Part shown: piece after piece, positions 1 to 9,500 of the stretch
Layout: every line of letters starts with the position of its first letter
Numbering within the stretch: the stretch's first letter is position 1
NCBI GenBank assembly: GCA_004335635.1
Contig: QAXH01006417.1
Span: 4,028-27,856 of the forward strand
Direction of reading: 5' to 3'
DNA from: Chloromonas sp. AAM2
Lineage: Eukaryota; Chlorophyta; Chlorophyceae; Chlamydomonadales; Chlamydomonadaceae
DNA: 23,829 nt
Program-made: the position numbers and the translations under genes
Notes under the pieces: generated by a model
Told to the model about the DNA's origin: nothing
The model's database searches: none
What the model saw: only the letters and a program-made list of their open reading frames with translations

Positions 1-173
1 TGGGTGTTCATCACCATGTTGGTGTTCATCACCATGTGGGTGTTCATCACCATGTGGGAGTTCATCACCATGTGGGTGTTCATCACCATGTGGGTGTTCA
101 TCACCATGTGGGTGTTCATCACCATGTGAGTGTTCATCACCATGTGAGTGTTCATCACCATGTGGGTGTTCAT
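1..173. repeat. 18-bp minisatellite, about 9.6 copies
   Basis: The window opens inside a tandem array of the unit TGGGTGTTCATCACCATG. Units at 1, 19, 37, 55, 73, 91, 109, 127, 145 and 163 differ by single bases (TTGG, GGGAG, TGAG variants). The period is a multiple of three, so one frame reads as repeated Val-His-His-His, but there is no evidence that it is translated. The array is cut by the left window edge. Confidence 0.95.
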
Positions 174-293
174 TCGGTACAATTTGTTACACTCTGAAGG
201 TATGCGAGGCGAATGCAGTCTAGGCAAGGAACTCAGCGCTGTGCAAACTTCCACGTCAACCTCACACAGGTCCTAACTCCACATCACACGCAG

Positions 294-560
294 GACCTCA
301 ACAGCCCCATCCAGCGTCAACCCTTCATGGTGCAGTCCCCGGACGGCCCCGCCCTGCCCACCCACCTCGCGGCCTCCGCCCTGCTGCCCCAGGGCAAGGC
401 AAAGGCCAGGGAGACTGGCCCGCTGCAGTGCTTTGCGCTCGGGTATGACGATGGCAGTGTGGACGTGCACAGGCTGGCAGAGGGGTTAACAGCCGGTCAA
501 ACATGCGCAGCAGAGCTGCAGGTGCTACGGGGTTTGCTAGGGCTGCAGGGCGCAACGTGA
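294..560 (+). CDS. Probable terminal exon of a WD40-repeat protein
   Basis: An open frame follows a good acceptor (CACATCACACGCAG at 280-293) and runs 88 codons to a stop at 558-560. It starts DLNSPIQRQPFMVQSPDG and contains CFALGYDDGSVDVHRL, which has the shape of the closing strands of a WD40 blade (small hydrophobics, G-x-D-D-G-S-V-x-V). The tail after it (LAEGLTAGQTCAAEL) is short and helical, as at the C-terminus of dynein intermediate-chain-like WD proteins. That comparison is from memory and the subfamily is not certain. Base composition is GC-rich at third positions, unlike the flanking DNA. Upstream exons lie outside the window or beyond the minisatellite. A TGTAA motif at 861-865 could be the algal-type polyadenylation signal. 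Confidence 0.45.
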   Translation, partial: DLNSPIQRQPFMVQSPDGPALPTHLAASALLPQGKAKARETGPLQCFALGYDDGSVDVHRLAEGLTAGQTCAAELQVLRGLLGLQGAT

Positions 561-1620
561 CCGCTGATCTGATTGCTACGCAACCGGTGACAAACGTCTT
601 GTTCGTACACAAGCACTTTTGACGTATTTTTGTTGGCAGCCCAAGACCGTTGCCCATGCAAGCAAGGCACAAGACGCTGCAGCAAAGCACACGCTGAGCC
701 AGCATACAGCTAGGCAAAAAAAAGATGTTTGGCAGTTCTGGGACAGTTTCCAGGAACGCCACTGAGACCACTGCTGCTCGGCAACACAAGAGCAATTTAT
801 GAACTCGTCGATGGAGGGCTCGTCCTTCGGGCAGGGCTTCACCCTGCTCTGGAGTGTGTGTGTAACATCACATGCATCCTGACATGATTATTTGCAACCC
901 TGCTTGGTCGCAAGTCGAGCAAGAAAACAGTGGCACTCTCGTGACTGCAGCTACTGCAGATAGTCAGGCTGTATAGAGGCCATGTTAGCCACAGGTGCAC
1001 GGGCGTTTCAGGTTGCGTGGACATAAGTTCATGTCATTATATCATGGCAGCTAGCTTACGGCGATTGCTACCGTAAATTCATTTGAACTTCGTTGGACAA
1101 CCGTCCGTAAACGCGTTCTGGAAGATGCATTTTGCCTATTTGTGTTTTGAGCATTTACAAACCTGATGTCAAATGCGGTGTTGAATTTCAGTACTCCATC
1201 CGCCAACGATTATAAAGCGCATTTGGAGGCTTGTAAGCATACAGTGTTGCAGGTTGGCTTGAATCAAACGCAAAAAGTATCCAATGTTCAAACTCGATGT
1301 CAAGCTTGTTTGCGAAGCCACAAACCGCTTTCACAAAGCTGCTGAGTTACGAATTCCAAATGAGTATACGGCACTGTGCAACATGCAGGCAGTCGCGTGC
1401 TGAAAGTCCGCAATTTCAGAGGCATTATATACTCAAGGATAATTGTAGCACGTAATCCAGCTGAAACAGTTCTGCAAAATTGCAGCTACCACTTTGTGCA
1501 GGGTTACTCTACCGCACATTAGAGATACTCTCCATGCCTGCTTGTTCCGAAATGAATATCCATCACCCATCCATCAGAGTCTGCCTCAGGTGTCCGAGTC
1601 GGCGCGGCCACCTACTTCTA
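561..1620. other. Non-coding stretch, no gene seen
   Basis: Presumed 3' flank of the WD40 exon followed by AT-richer intergenic DNA. Short open frames occur on both strands but none has splice signals or a recognisable composition. It holds one copy of the CAGTTCTGGGACA dispersed repeat near 731-750 and a possible TGTAA signal at 861. Confidence 0.5.
719..755 (+). repeat. Dispersed CAGTTCTGGGACA repeat, copy 1
   Basis: The segment AAGATGTTTGGCAGTTCTGG continues GACAGTTTCCAGG. The same core with the same flanking A-run occurs at about 1651, 8874, 21918 and 22716 and, inverted, at 22014-21990. This copy and the 8.9 kb copy also share weak similarity about 40 bp further on (ATTTATG...AACTCGTC versus ATTTATG...GAATTCATC). 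Confidence 0.7.
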
Positions 1621-1623
1621 CAA

Positions 1624-1648
1624 ACACAACACACACACACACACACAA
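1624..1648. repeat. (CA)n microsatellite
   Basis: An ACACAAC start followed by about ten CA units. It directly abuts the second copy of the dispersed CAGTTCTGGGACA repeat. Confidence 0.9.
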
Positions 1649-1649
1649 G

Positions 1650-1688
1650 AAAGATGCTTGCCAGTTCTGGGACAATTCCTGGACTAGG
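1650..1688 (+). repeat. Dispersed CAGTTCTGGGACA repeat, copy 2
   Basis: Contains AAGATGCTTGCCAGTTCTGG followed by GACAATTCCTGGAC. It resembles the copies at 719 and 8874 most closely and follows a simple-sequence (CA)n run, as a short non-autonomous element might. Confidence 0.7.
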
Positions 1689-1689
1689 C

Positions 1690-2591
1690 AGTTTTTCAGA
1701 TGTGATTATTCGCGTATTCCCTAAATTTGCTAAATCTGGTAACCGATTTCGAGCTGATTGGCTGCGATATCTCTCCCACCTAAACAGGTCAGTCTCCAAA
1801 GCTTGCTTCGCTCAGGCAAGCGTTGGCAGGCTGGCCTAACCTTGGAGGCTGCATTAGGCTGCGAGGCACGGTCATCATTGTGCCCTTGATGTCCTGTCCG
1901 TGCTGTATATCTCTATACTGGGATGATTGGAACCAATCCTTAGGTGCGCGAAGTAGCCAGGAGACCAAAACGGCCCCAGGGCAGATTCGGGCACAGAAAC
2001 CCCGGGTGAATCTGCTGCAAAGGTTGGCACTACAACTAAGGCTGATCCACCCTTTCCCGTAGCCCATGAGCCACTCCATCCATGCTGCATTGTGTGCCTC
2101 ATGGGCGTGCACCTCTCAAACCTCTTTTTTGTTACGGGCTGACACACATATGCAGAATTACAGCAGATGATGAGCTTGCATCACTTGTTCCAAGGCAGTC
2201 GGATTAGCGAGCCTGCCACGGGTGCCGGCAGGGCCAGGGCGATGTACCTTCATCAGAGTCTGGCAAATGCAATTTCTAAGCGCGTGTAAGCAAAAACGCT
2301 CATGTGCAGACAAAGTGAGTTTTTTCTACGGCAATAAAAAGTCATGCGTTTGCCTGTGTTTGATTGCATGCAGTCCTCCGACCACCATGACTGCCTGATG
2401 GCTAAAACTAACACATAAAAGTCAACACATTTCATTCCTTCCTGCTGCTACACCTCAGATGCTTGAAACGTTCTCCAAGTGTTCCAATGTTTGTAAACGC
2501 CTCTGATGCACCTTGCACACCATGATGATGGAAGGAGGCACAGGCTGCCGGTATCTGCACATGCGAGTGAACAGTGTCTGCAAATTGCCTG
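1690..2591. other. Non-coding stretch, no gene seen
   Basis: No frame has good splice borders or a recognisable product. It lies 3' of paralog 1 (minus strand) and may include its 3' flank. Confidence 0.5.
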
Positions 2592-3350
2592 TCACGCCAC
2601 GCAGCCTGCCACACAGCCGTCGTAGGGGTGAGGGCAGCCCTGGTCACAGAGCAGGTTCAGCAACTCGAGCAGGTCATCCTCGAAGTGCTTTGCAGCTTCC
2701 AGCTTGCTGACCCTGAGCAAAGCGGCGCCCTTCCACTCGCTGAAACCAGCCGCCTCCCCGGTCGCTTTGTGCTCGAGCTCGGTCGCCCACACCACCTTGT
2801 ACGGATCTTCCTCAACTTCGATGGCGACGGGGAACAGGCACGCAATGCGGTACATCAACAGCGCCGAGCTGATAACCTTCCACAAGTGCTCTTCAGCGGG
2901 CGGACGCGGCATCAACGTAAACCCAGATGGGTCGGATTTGAGCACGAACGCTGATCTGCCGACATCCCAGACCAGGCACTTCCCGACGTTGCTGTAGTTG
3001 AGGTGCGAGTCGTGAGCTGTCCACGTAGCGGTATCAGCCGTGCGCGCCTCCCATTTCTCAGTGACGCGCTTCACGCGCTCGAGCATATCGTCGCCCACGC
3101 GCTGCATGCAGCTTTCTGGGTCAACTATGTAGCGATTGCGCCGCATGCGCTCCAGCTGCTCTTTCTTCTCCTTGAGCTCCCCCTCCACTTCGCGTGTGTG
3201 CTGCGCGAGCTTCTGAACCATCTGCACCATCAGCTGCGGAGGCATCTCCTCCAGCTGCGAAGCTGTGGCGCTGTCAGAGAGCAGCTGCTGAAAGCACGTG
3301 TCAACCAGCGACGACATGTCTGGAGGATGACGGCTCGATTGGGCCTTGGT
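2592..3350 (-). CDS. Unrecognised paralog family, copy 1 (main exon)
   Basis: I do not recognise this family. The frame is open to 3410, where an ATG exists. Paralogs 2 and 3 have an intron acceptor at the equivalent point, and here too the sequence reads TTTGCAG just before 3350, so the main exon probably starts at 3350 (252 codons) with the first exon not found. An N-terminal hydrophilic part holds a likely coiled coil (PQLMVQMVQKLAQ, then KEKKEQLERMRR). The middle has CLVWDVGRSAFVL. The conserved C-terminal core has VISSALLMYRIACLFP, EDPYKVVWATEL, GEAAGFSEWKGAALLRVS and FEDDLLELLNLLCD, and ends CPHPYDG. There is no signal peptide or membrane helix. Identity with copy 3 is very high in the last ~95 residues, so the ORF is under shared ancestry and probably real. 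An intronless start at 3410 is the alternative. Confidence 0.7.
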   Translation of the reverse strand, partial: TKAQSSRHPPDMSSLVDTCFQQLLSDSATASQLEEMPPQLMVQMVQKLAQHTREVEGELKEKKEQLERMRRNRYIVDPESCMQRVGDDMLERVKRVTEKWEARTADTATWTAHDSHLNYSNVGKCLVWDVGRSAFVLKSDPSGFTLMPRPPAEEHLWKVISSALLMYRIACLFPVAIEVEEDPYKVVWATELEHKATGEAAGFSEWKGAALLRVSKLEAAKHFEDDLLELLNLLCDQGCPHPYDGCVAGCVA

Positions 3351-3459
3351 CTGCAAACAGGATGCAAAATTCAAGGAAGCGAACTGTGGAGCCCACCGAA
3401 GGCAAGCCATCTCAACTCAACATTGCAAGCGCTAGTCAGCATGCAGGTTGCCCGTCAGC

Positions 3460-3520
3460 AAGCGTACGCTAGAGCGCATCTCTGGTTCGGAGGAGAGGCA
3501 CCAGGTTCGACCCTGGTTGC
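3460..3520 (+). repeat. tRNA-like segment with B box
   Basis: GCTAGAGCGCATCTCTGG is followed by a perfect 6-bp stem with a 6-nt loop, ACCAGGTTCGACCCTGGT at 3500-3517. That looks like a tRNA T-arm with a pol III B box (GGTTCGACCC). A clean acceptor stem, D-arm and anticodon arm could not be drawn, so this is more likely a tRNA-derived repeat head than a functional tRNA. Confidence 0.3.
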
Positions 3521-3524
3521 TGGC

Positions 3525-4050
3525 GGGTGATGTTTGGTGGGGCTCGGTATATCGGCCTCTAGCCCACCTGTAAAGGTCTGCCAATCTTTGAGACAAATCG
3601 ACTAGGCGCCCCGCCGCGACCGGCGACTGTGCTGGTGGGCCTTGAGTAAGCAGGGCTCTGGCGCCAGAAATACATGGCACAACCAACCCCAGCCTGCCAG
3701 GAGACTAGCAGGAAAAGAGTGGTGGGACATCAGGTATGGAGCCCTGTCCACAGGCACACATGGGGGTTGTCCGACCTCCTTGACCACGCCTACCGGCGTC
3801 CAATTTCTCTTTTCTATTCAGCATGCAGGTCGTGGCCTTCTGGTGCCTTCTCCGGTTGTGAACAGATCTGGGTCATCCATCTAGGTGACCCGCGTGATCA
3901 ACTAATGTAGTCAACTAAATGCTTGTAACTTCAAACTCACCCAGAGGTTGGCTTAATAGCGAGCCCAACCACTGATCAGGACTGTCGGTAGAGATCGAGA
4001 CAACTGTTTGGCGTGTCGTGAACTGTGATGAAACAAGCACAATTGACGCA
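3525..4050. other. Non-coding stretch upstream of paralog 1
   Basis: No supportable gene. By analogy with copies 2 and 3 this should hold the first exon and intron of paralog 1, but I could not find the expected Ala-Ala-Asp exon, so it may have been lost or has diverged. Confidence 0.4.
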
Positions 4051-4105
4051 GATAACCTCAAGGGGCGCTGACAGCGGCGGTGCGCAGTCTAGGGTTTACG
4101 GACAC
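4050..4105 (-). repeat. Conserved upstream block, copy 1 (short)
   Basis: GTGCGCAGTCTAGGGTTTAC at 4080-4099 matches GCGCAGCCTAGGGTTTACAG at 18701 and GCGCAGCCTGGGGTTTCAGA at 22221. In each case it lies about 730-900 bp upstream of the main exon of a family member, which points to a shared promoter/5' region carried along in the duplications. Confidence 0.5.
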
Positions 4106-4344
4106 AAGACCATCAGTGCTTCTATGCATGCATGACTGCATAGGAAGGGCAAAGAACAATCTGCAGTATGCGACTGGCCAGATAACGAAGGCATACCCAC
4201 CGGATGCCTTGCAATATATGATTGGATTTGGATGTTGACTCTGGTTTGGAGATGAATGACTGGCCTTTGCGGCTGGGCGAAGACAATCGCCAAAGTGAAT
4301 GATTGTAAATCGATCTCACCCACGTTCAGTGCAACGGATCTCAC

Positions 4345-4612
4345 CTGACTCTATGCGTTTCTGCATTGCTTTCTCAGAGCTTACGTGCTCATGCGTAGCG
4401 TAATGCTTTTTGCTCATGCGTAGCGTAATGCTTTTCCAGCTTCTGCCAGGTCTTCCTGCGGCCATCAGGGGTGGCACCTGCCACTGAAGTCCGAGTTCCG
4501 CGCAAAGAACAGCACAAGTTTCGGACATGCGGTATCAGGGCGATCAGTGCAGCCGGTGATTCAGTCGATGCTGTCTCTTCAGCTGTTGACGCATGTGCGT
4601 TGGAGTCCTTTG
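4345..4612 (-). pseudogene. Exon-like remnant broken by a 25-bp duplication
   Basis: On the minus strand a frame reads DSNAHASTAEETASTESP ... SVAGATPDGRRKTWQKLEK and then goes out of frame inside a perfect 25-bp tandem duplication (4386-4435). Skipping one copy restores a continuous frame reading KHYATHEHVSSEKAMQKRIE, ending at a consensus donor (GAGTCAG|GTGAGA, exon end 4345). A plausible acceptor (CTTCTCACACAAAG) lies at about 4613. The composition is hydrophilic and lysine/glutamate-rich with no recognised domain. The frame break is a direct observation; that it was once an exon is inference. Confidence 0.35.
4386..4435. repeat. Perfect 25-bp tandem duplication
   Basis: Two adjacent identical copies of the 25-mer beginning TGCTCATGCGTAGCGTAATG, at 4386-4410 and 4411-4435. 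The length is not a multiple of three, so it shifts any frame crossing it. Confidence 0.95.
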
Positions 4613-4664
4613 TGTGAGAAGTCCAAACAAGTGTTGCCGCTAGCCACTGGTGGCACCAACACAC

Positions 4665-5624
4665 AACATTCCGAGCTCAATGAACGAAGACATTGACTGG
4701 TTTGAGGTGGAAAGGAAGGTCATGCGAGGGCGGATCGGCAATGTCATCTTGAGCATGGCTGCTGAACTATGGTATGCGGCTTGGACCCACACCCATGAGA
4801 CAGTGCCGTGATCAGCTGCAAAAGCCCACAGACCTTTTCAGACAGGTAGCTAGTACACATATTGACTGTGGGCAGGCCCAGCCAGTGGAGCATTAGGCGC
4901 AGGCTATGAATATGGGCTTGTATGCATGTAAGCTGACCTTGACTCAAGCCTGAAACTTAGACACAGTCGACATAACCCTCAACCCCGCTGATATTGCAAT
5001 TCGGCAACACAACGGTTGGTGGAGAGGTACGTGGCAAGGCTGGGTATCACACGGTACCGCAGGAAATGATCCCGCTCTCGCTGCACTTTCTGAGTTTTTG
5101 TTTATTAGATATTGCTTTTGTGAGGGCATTTACTGAGGTGTGAGGGCATAGTCAGGTAACCCCTTTAACCCTGCCAGTGTATGCATTCAGTGTAAGAACT
5201 GCGTACATGCTACAGCTGCCTATGACTGCCTGTGTGCATGCACCGGCTGCTCAGACTCTTTGAGAACAGACATTGCCCCAGCTTGACCCGCATAACACGT
5301 CAGCACAGGGAGCAGGGTCAGCCTGTGCAGGCGGTAAGGATCTGAGTACGCCTTCAAGCTTACAACAACCTCGCGCACGACAGCATAATGCTGGACTGGG
5401 GGCACACGACAGAAGCCCTTACATTCAGCTGAATCCAGTATTGAGTACAAACAGAACTGGTAGTGTAACTACAGAAGCAATACCAACACCTAGAGGTCCG
5501 GAATGCGTACGGGCTGGTGACGTGATGACCATACAGGGCCATACGCTTCGCACGCGCCTCCCAAACACAACGGTCGTCATCCGACTGCAAAGCCCAGGCG
5601 TCGCCAGGTAATGCCATCGCGACA
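4665..5624. other. Intergenic region upstream of the ferric reductase
   Basis: No supportable gene on either strand. The last few hundred bases should contain the promoter and 5' UTR of the ferric reductase gene, but no TATA box or known iron-responsive element could be identified with confidence. The open frame at 5273-5611 shows no domain or splice logic. Confidence 0.45.
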
Positions 5625-6507
5625 ATGGAGGCCGTGCTGAAACCAGAAGACTTGCAATTGGTACGAACCACAGCTCGGGAGCAAAGCAGGTTGGGTGCAA
5701 AAAGTGCATGCAAAATGATCATGCTCTCTTGTTCTGACGTTGAACGCAGGTTGTCCTGTCATTTGGATGCACGTTGCTGCTGGTGCTGCTGGCGGTGGTG
5801 GTGCACCACTGGCGAAGAAAGCGTATTACAGCCGGGCAGCCTGGCCGGTCTCTGGTAGGTGGGCATGGGCAGCGATGACAGTCGGGAACACAAAGTTGGG
5901 GAGCTCAAGCTTTGTCCTGCCAATCAAGTGCTTGCACTCGCTAGGGTTCCATGAGTGACCGCCATTGGGTGACCAGTAGTTTTCCCTGTTGCAACAACCC
6001 TGCCCAACCTGTCAGCCATGTACCCATGATTGCATCGCACTGTTCGGTCCAATGTCATGTGTCACCACCATGGCATCTGACAGATGGTATTGGCACGCGA
6101 TTCTTGTATTAGCCTGTCTGTTGCGGCAGATTGCTTTGTGCTCAACAGCGCCCACCAATCAATCTGGGTACCATTGCCACCATGCTTGATGCCTGCAGCG
6201 CAAGTTCCTGGCATACCGGCTACCACCCCGTCCCTTCTGGAATGACCTGTGTGATGGACTAGATATGCTCGATGTGATCGTATACACCGGCGTTCTTGCA
6301 GTGTCGGTGTACGTTCTGGCAAGGAAGGTCGTGATTGCCTGGGCTAAGCCTGGTGACCCCACAGGCAAGGCTTGGTGTATCTTTGTACTGCAGCAAAGCC
6401 TGCTGAAAGCTGGCGTGGTGTACGTACAAACGGTTGCTTGCACCGCTGCTTTGGGGGCTACTGCCTGTAGTGCTGCTGCTTGTGCTGCTGCTAGAATTGA
6501 ATGTTGC

Positions 6508-6541
<34 letters not shown>

Positions 6542-9500
6542 GCTGACTGCTGTACAGGCATGATGCACATGGCAGTGCTGGCCAAGGCGTTTGGCAAGGC
6601 CGTGCTGCCCCAGATCGCCCTGCTGTTCTACCCCGTGTCCCGCAGCAACATCCTCATGCAGCTGTTTGGAACTGAGTTCGGCCGACTTGTGCGGTACCAC
6701 AGGTACGGACACACTGGGTACAGGTGCGGGACAGACAAGAGCCAAACATGAGACAGACTGGGGACAGACAGCGAACAAGCGTTTGAAGGCGAAGGAACGA
6801 GAGAAACCAAGGCGACGCAAGTCCGTCCAAGGACGAGAAGGAAGAGTGATCATAACCACCATGCATGCTGTACAGCCCTGTCAAACCTGATGCCGGGCGC
6901 ACGTGCTGGACAAGGGGCAGAGAGGGAACAACCGTTGGCTCAAGGAAGGAAGGCCTTCGTGCGACGCACGTGCATGCTGCACAACCCTTTCAAACCTTGA
7001 CTTCCAACGCACGAGCTGCTCTTGTGCTGCACGAGCTGCTCTTACTCCAGAAGAGGAGCGTAGACGGAAGAAGAGGAGAAAGGAAAGCAATGGTGTCACC
7101 AAAACAGGTCGGCTGACACCAGATGAGCGGCTTGAACTACACCGTTTGAACTGATCTGCTCACACACACGTGCCTACTGTTCATATTGCAGGTGGTTTGG
7201 TGTGCTGGTGACCATCACCTACTCCATCCACGGCATCGGCTACTCCTGGCTCTGGCTGGGTCGCAGGCACTTCATTGCCAAAGCCCTGGAGATCCCGAAC
7301 CTGTCAGGCGTTCTGGCAATGGGCGCAGGCCTGCTGATGGCCTTCACATCAACCACCTGGTTCCGAGCCAATCACCACACGGTACGCGAATGACAGGCCA
7401 TGCAACAGTGTTGTTGTCAAGGTCATTTCATTTGTCACACCCACGTGGCAGCGGTTTTGGCCGTGTGTACTGTCCAACAGTTTACGTTGTGACGCAGTTT
7501 GCACTGCGTTGTTGCTGCACATTGCTGCTGGTATGCCCACATGACGGTGGGTCACAGCCATGTTCGATGTGCGAACAGGTTACAGTCACTGCAGGTAATC
7601 GCATCGTGTGCAATGGTACGAATGTACAAAGTCTGCGGCACCACATTGTTTACTGTTACTACTGTTACTACTGTACTGCTCTCGCTGCCCAAAGAAACTG
7701 GCAAAGGAGGGATGGACTGAAAAGCCCGCCGCACGATTGTTCCCACCTGCTTTTTCGGTTTTCGGTTGTGTGACCTTTTAGTGGCTGTAGACGTGCACAC
7801 CTGGGCATCACTTGCGCACGCGGTCCGTTTGAGGCTTATCCAACTCAACCATGAGTAACATTGTACTGCATCTCACTGCCCTCTAATGTTTTCCGCTCCC
7901 CATCAACAATACCATCGCTGCATCGCACTTGCCTCTACTTATCACAGCTTTCCATCCTGAAACGAGCTCACCTCTCCCTGCAGATCTTTTACAACGTGCA
8001 CGTGTGGGGTGCTCTGACGTTTCTGATCACGCTGGTCGTCCACGACCGCAAGGTTGTGTTGTGGGCGCTGCCCGCCGTGCTGCTGTACGCTGTTGACCGA
8101 TTGAACCGCGGGCAGCAGCACCGCACCAACGTGGCTGTGATCCAGGCCGGTAACGGTACACTGAGCGTCAACAACGGGGTGGCAACCGTAGCAACACTGT
8201 GGACAAAGGTGGGTACCAGAATCAGGCAGACTGATTCCGCCAGACTAACAGACAGACATGCAGATGGATCTGTGGGTAGCTAGGTAGACGGTTGCTAGGT
8301 ACAGATAGCCGTCAGACGCCTCGTACAGAAATGCTTGCCAGCTATGGGTCATCTAACCCAAGGAACTGGAAGAAGAGAACCTCGAGCCTATTTACCCCTG
8401 ACTTGCCCTTGCCTTACCGTCCTTTTGAGCACCACATGGAATCGTTCGGCGAACAAGAAGAAACAAGTAGTGTGCCTTGCTTAATGGATCCCTTGATTTG
8501 AGCCTGACCCTTCACACTACTATTAGTATCCTACCCTTGCCTTGGCCGTATGTTCCATTGCTGCAGGATAGTGGCATCACTCCCGGTCACACCATCTACC
8601 TGGCTGCTCCTGACCTGGTGGAGGGCAAGCCTCGCCCTTTCACCGTGGCTGACACAAGCACAGTAACGGACGAAAACGGGGAAATGTGCATACAGGCCAC
8701 TGTGCACATCAAGGGGCAAGGGACGTGGACAAGAGCCTTGCAGCGGCATGCCATGACTGCCCATCCCAAGACACAACTGAAGCTCACGGTGAGTGAGAAG
8801 AATCCACAGTATGTGGGAATGCACGTGCTGTCATGAGGGTCAGTTTTATTGTGTTCAAAGCCCGTCATAAAAAACAAGTTTGCAAGTTCTGGGACAATTC
8901 CTGTGGACTGCACGGAGACGATGCATTTATGTGTGAATTCATCAGGCTCTATCCTTACTGCCACCCTTTGCTGCCGACCCTTTCCCACACATGATCCTTC
9001 AACCCATCACATGATCCTTCAACCCATCACATGATCCTTCAACCCAACACATGATCCTTCAACCCATCACATGATCCTTCAACCCAACACATGATCCTTC
9101 AACCCAACACATGATTGACAGACACATGCTCACAGGTAGCGAAGGTGCGGTAGTTCTGTGTCAACAAAATGATTGTAGGGATGGATATGCAACGTGGTCA
9201 AGATGACGTGTAGTGCGATATTGCAGCATCATTTCCGAATCATAAGCCATTTGACTTACAGTTCTGGATCATGAGCCAGCTGCCTTGTTAATTGTTTTGC
9301 AGGTGGAAGGTCCTTATGATAGCGTGGCATCGGACATGCACGAGCATCCACCCTCGAGCGGGCCGCTGATCATGGTGGCCGGAGGCATAGGGGTGAGCGG
9401 AACTGTACACCCAATAGGCTCTGGTACAGTTGATGGTCGCATGAGTTTGATGTTGACAGATATGCCACTGAGTGGTTATAACAAGTACTTGAAACATAGG

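Noticed and set aside
1..173. Possible CRISPR-like array (also 8988-9114 and 9674-9776)
   Set aside because: The units are contiguous with no unique spacers and the DNA is eukaryotic; these are minisatellites.
3460..3520. Functional tRNA gene
   Set aside because: Only the T-arm and B box are clear; no acceptor or D-arm pairing could be drawn.
3003..3530. 175-codon plus-strand open frame opposite paralog 1
   Set aside because: It is the antisense shadow of the conserved minus-strand family exon; its translation is not conserved opposite paralog 3.
5273..5611. 112-codon open frame just upstream of the ferric reductase, considered as an extra 5' exon
   Set aside because: The ferric reductase has its own good ATG at 5625, and this frame shows no domain, signal peptide or matching donor.
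6377..6423. Extending exon 3 to the donor at 6423
   Set aside because: It adds a plausible hydrophobic stretch but puts exon 4 in a frame with an immediate stop; the donor at 6376 keeps the whole gene open.
6434..6751. 105-codon frame with a poly-Cys run leading into exon 4 of the ferric reductase
   Set aside because: Its 3' part is the real exon 4, but the 5' part is intron 3 including the CTG run, and there is no ATG; joining exon 3 at 6376 gives a consistent phase.
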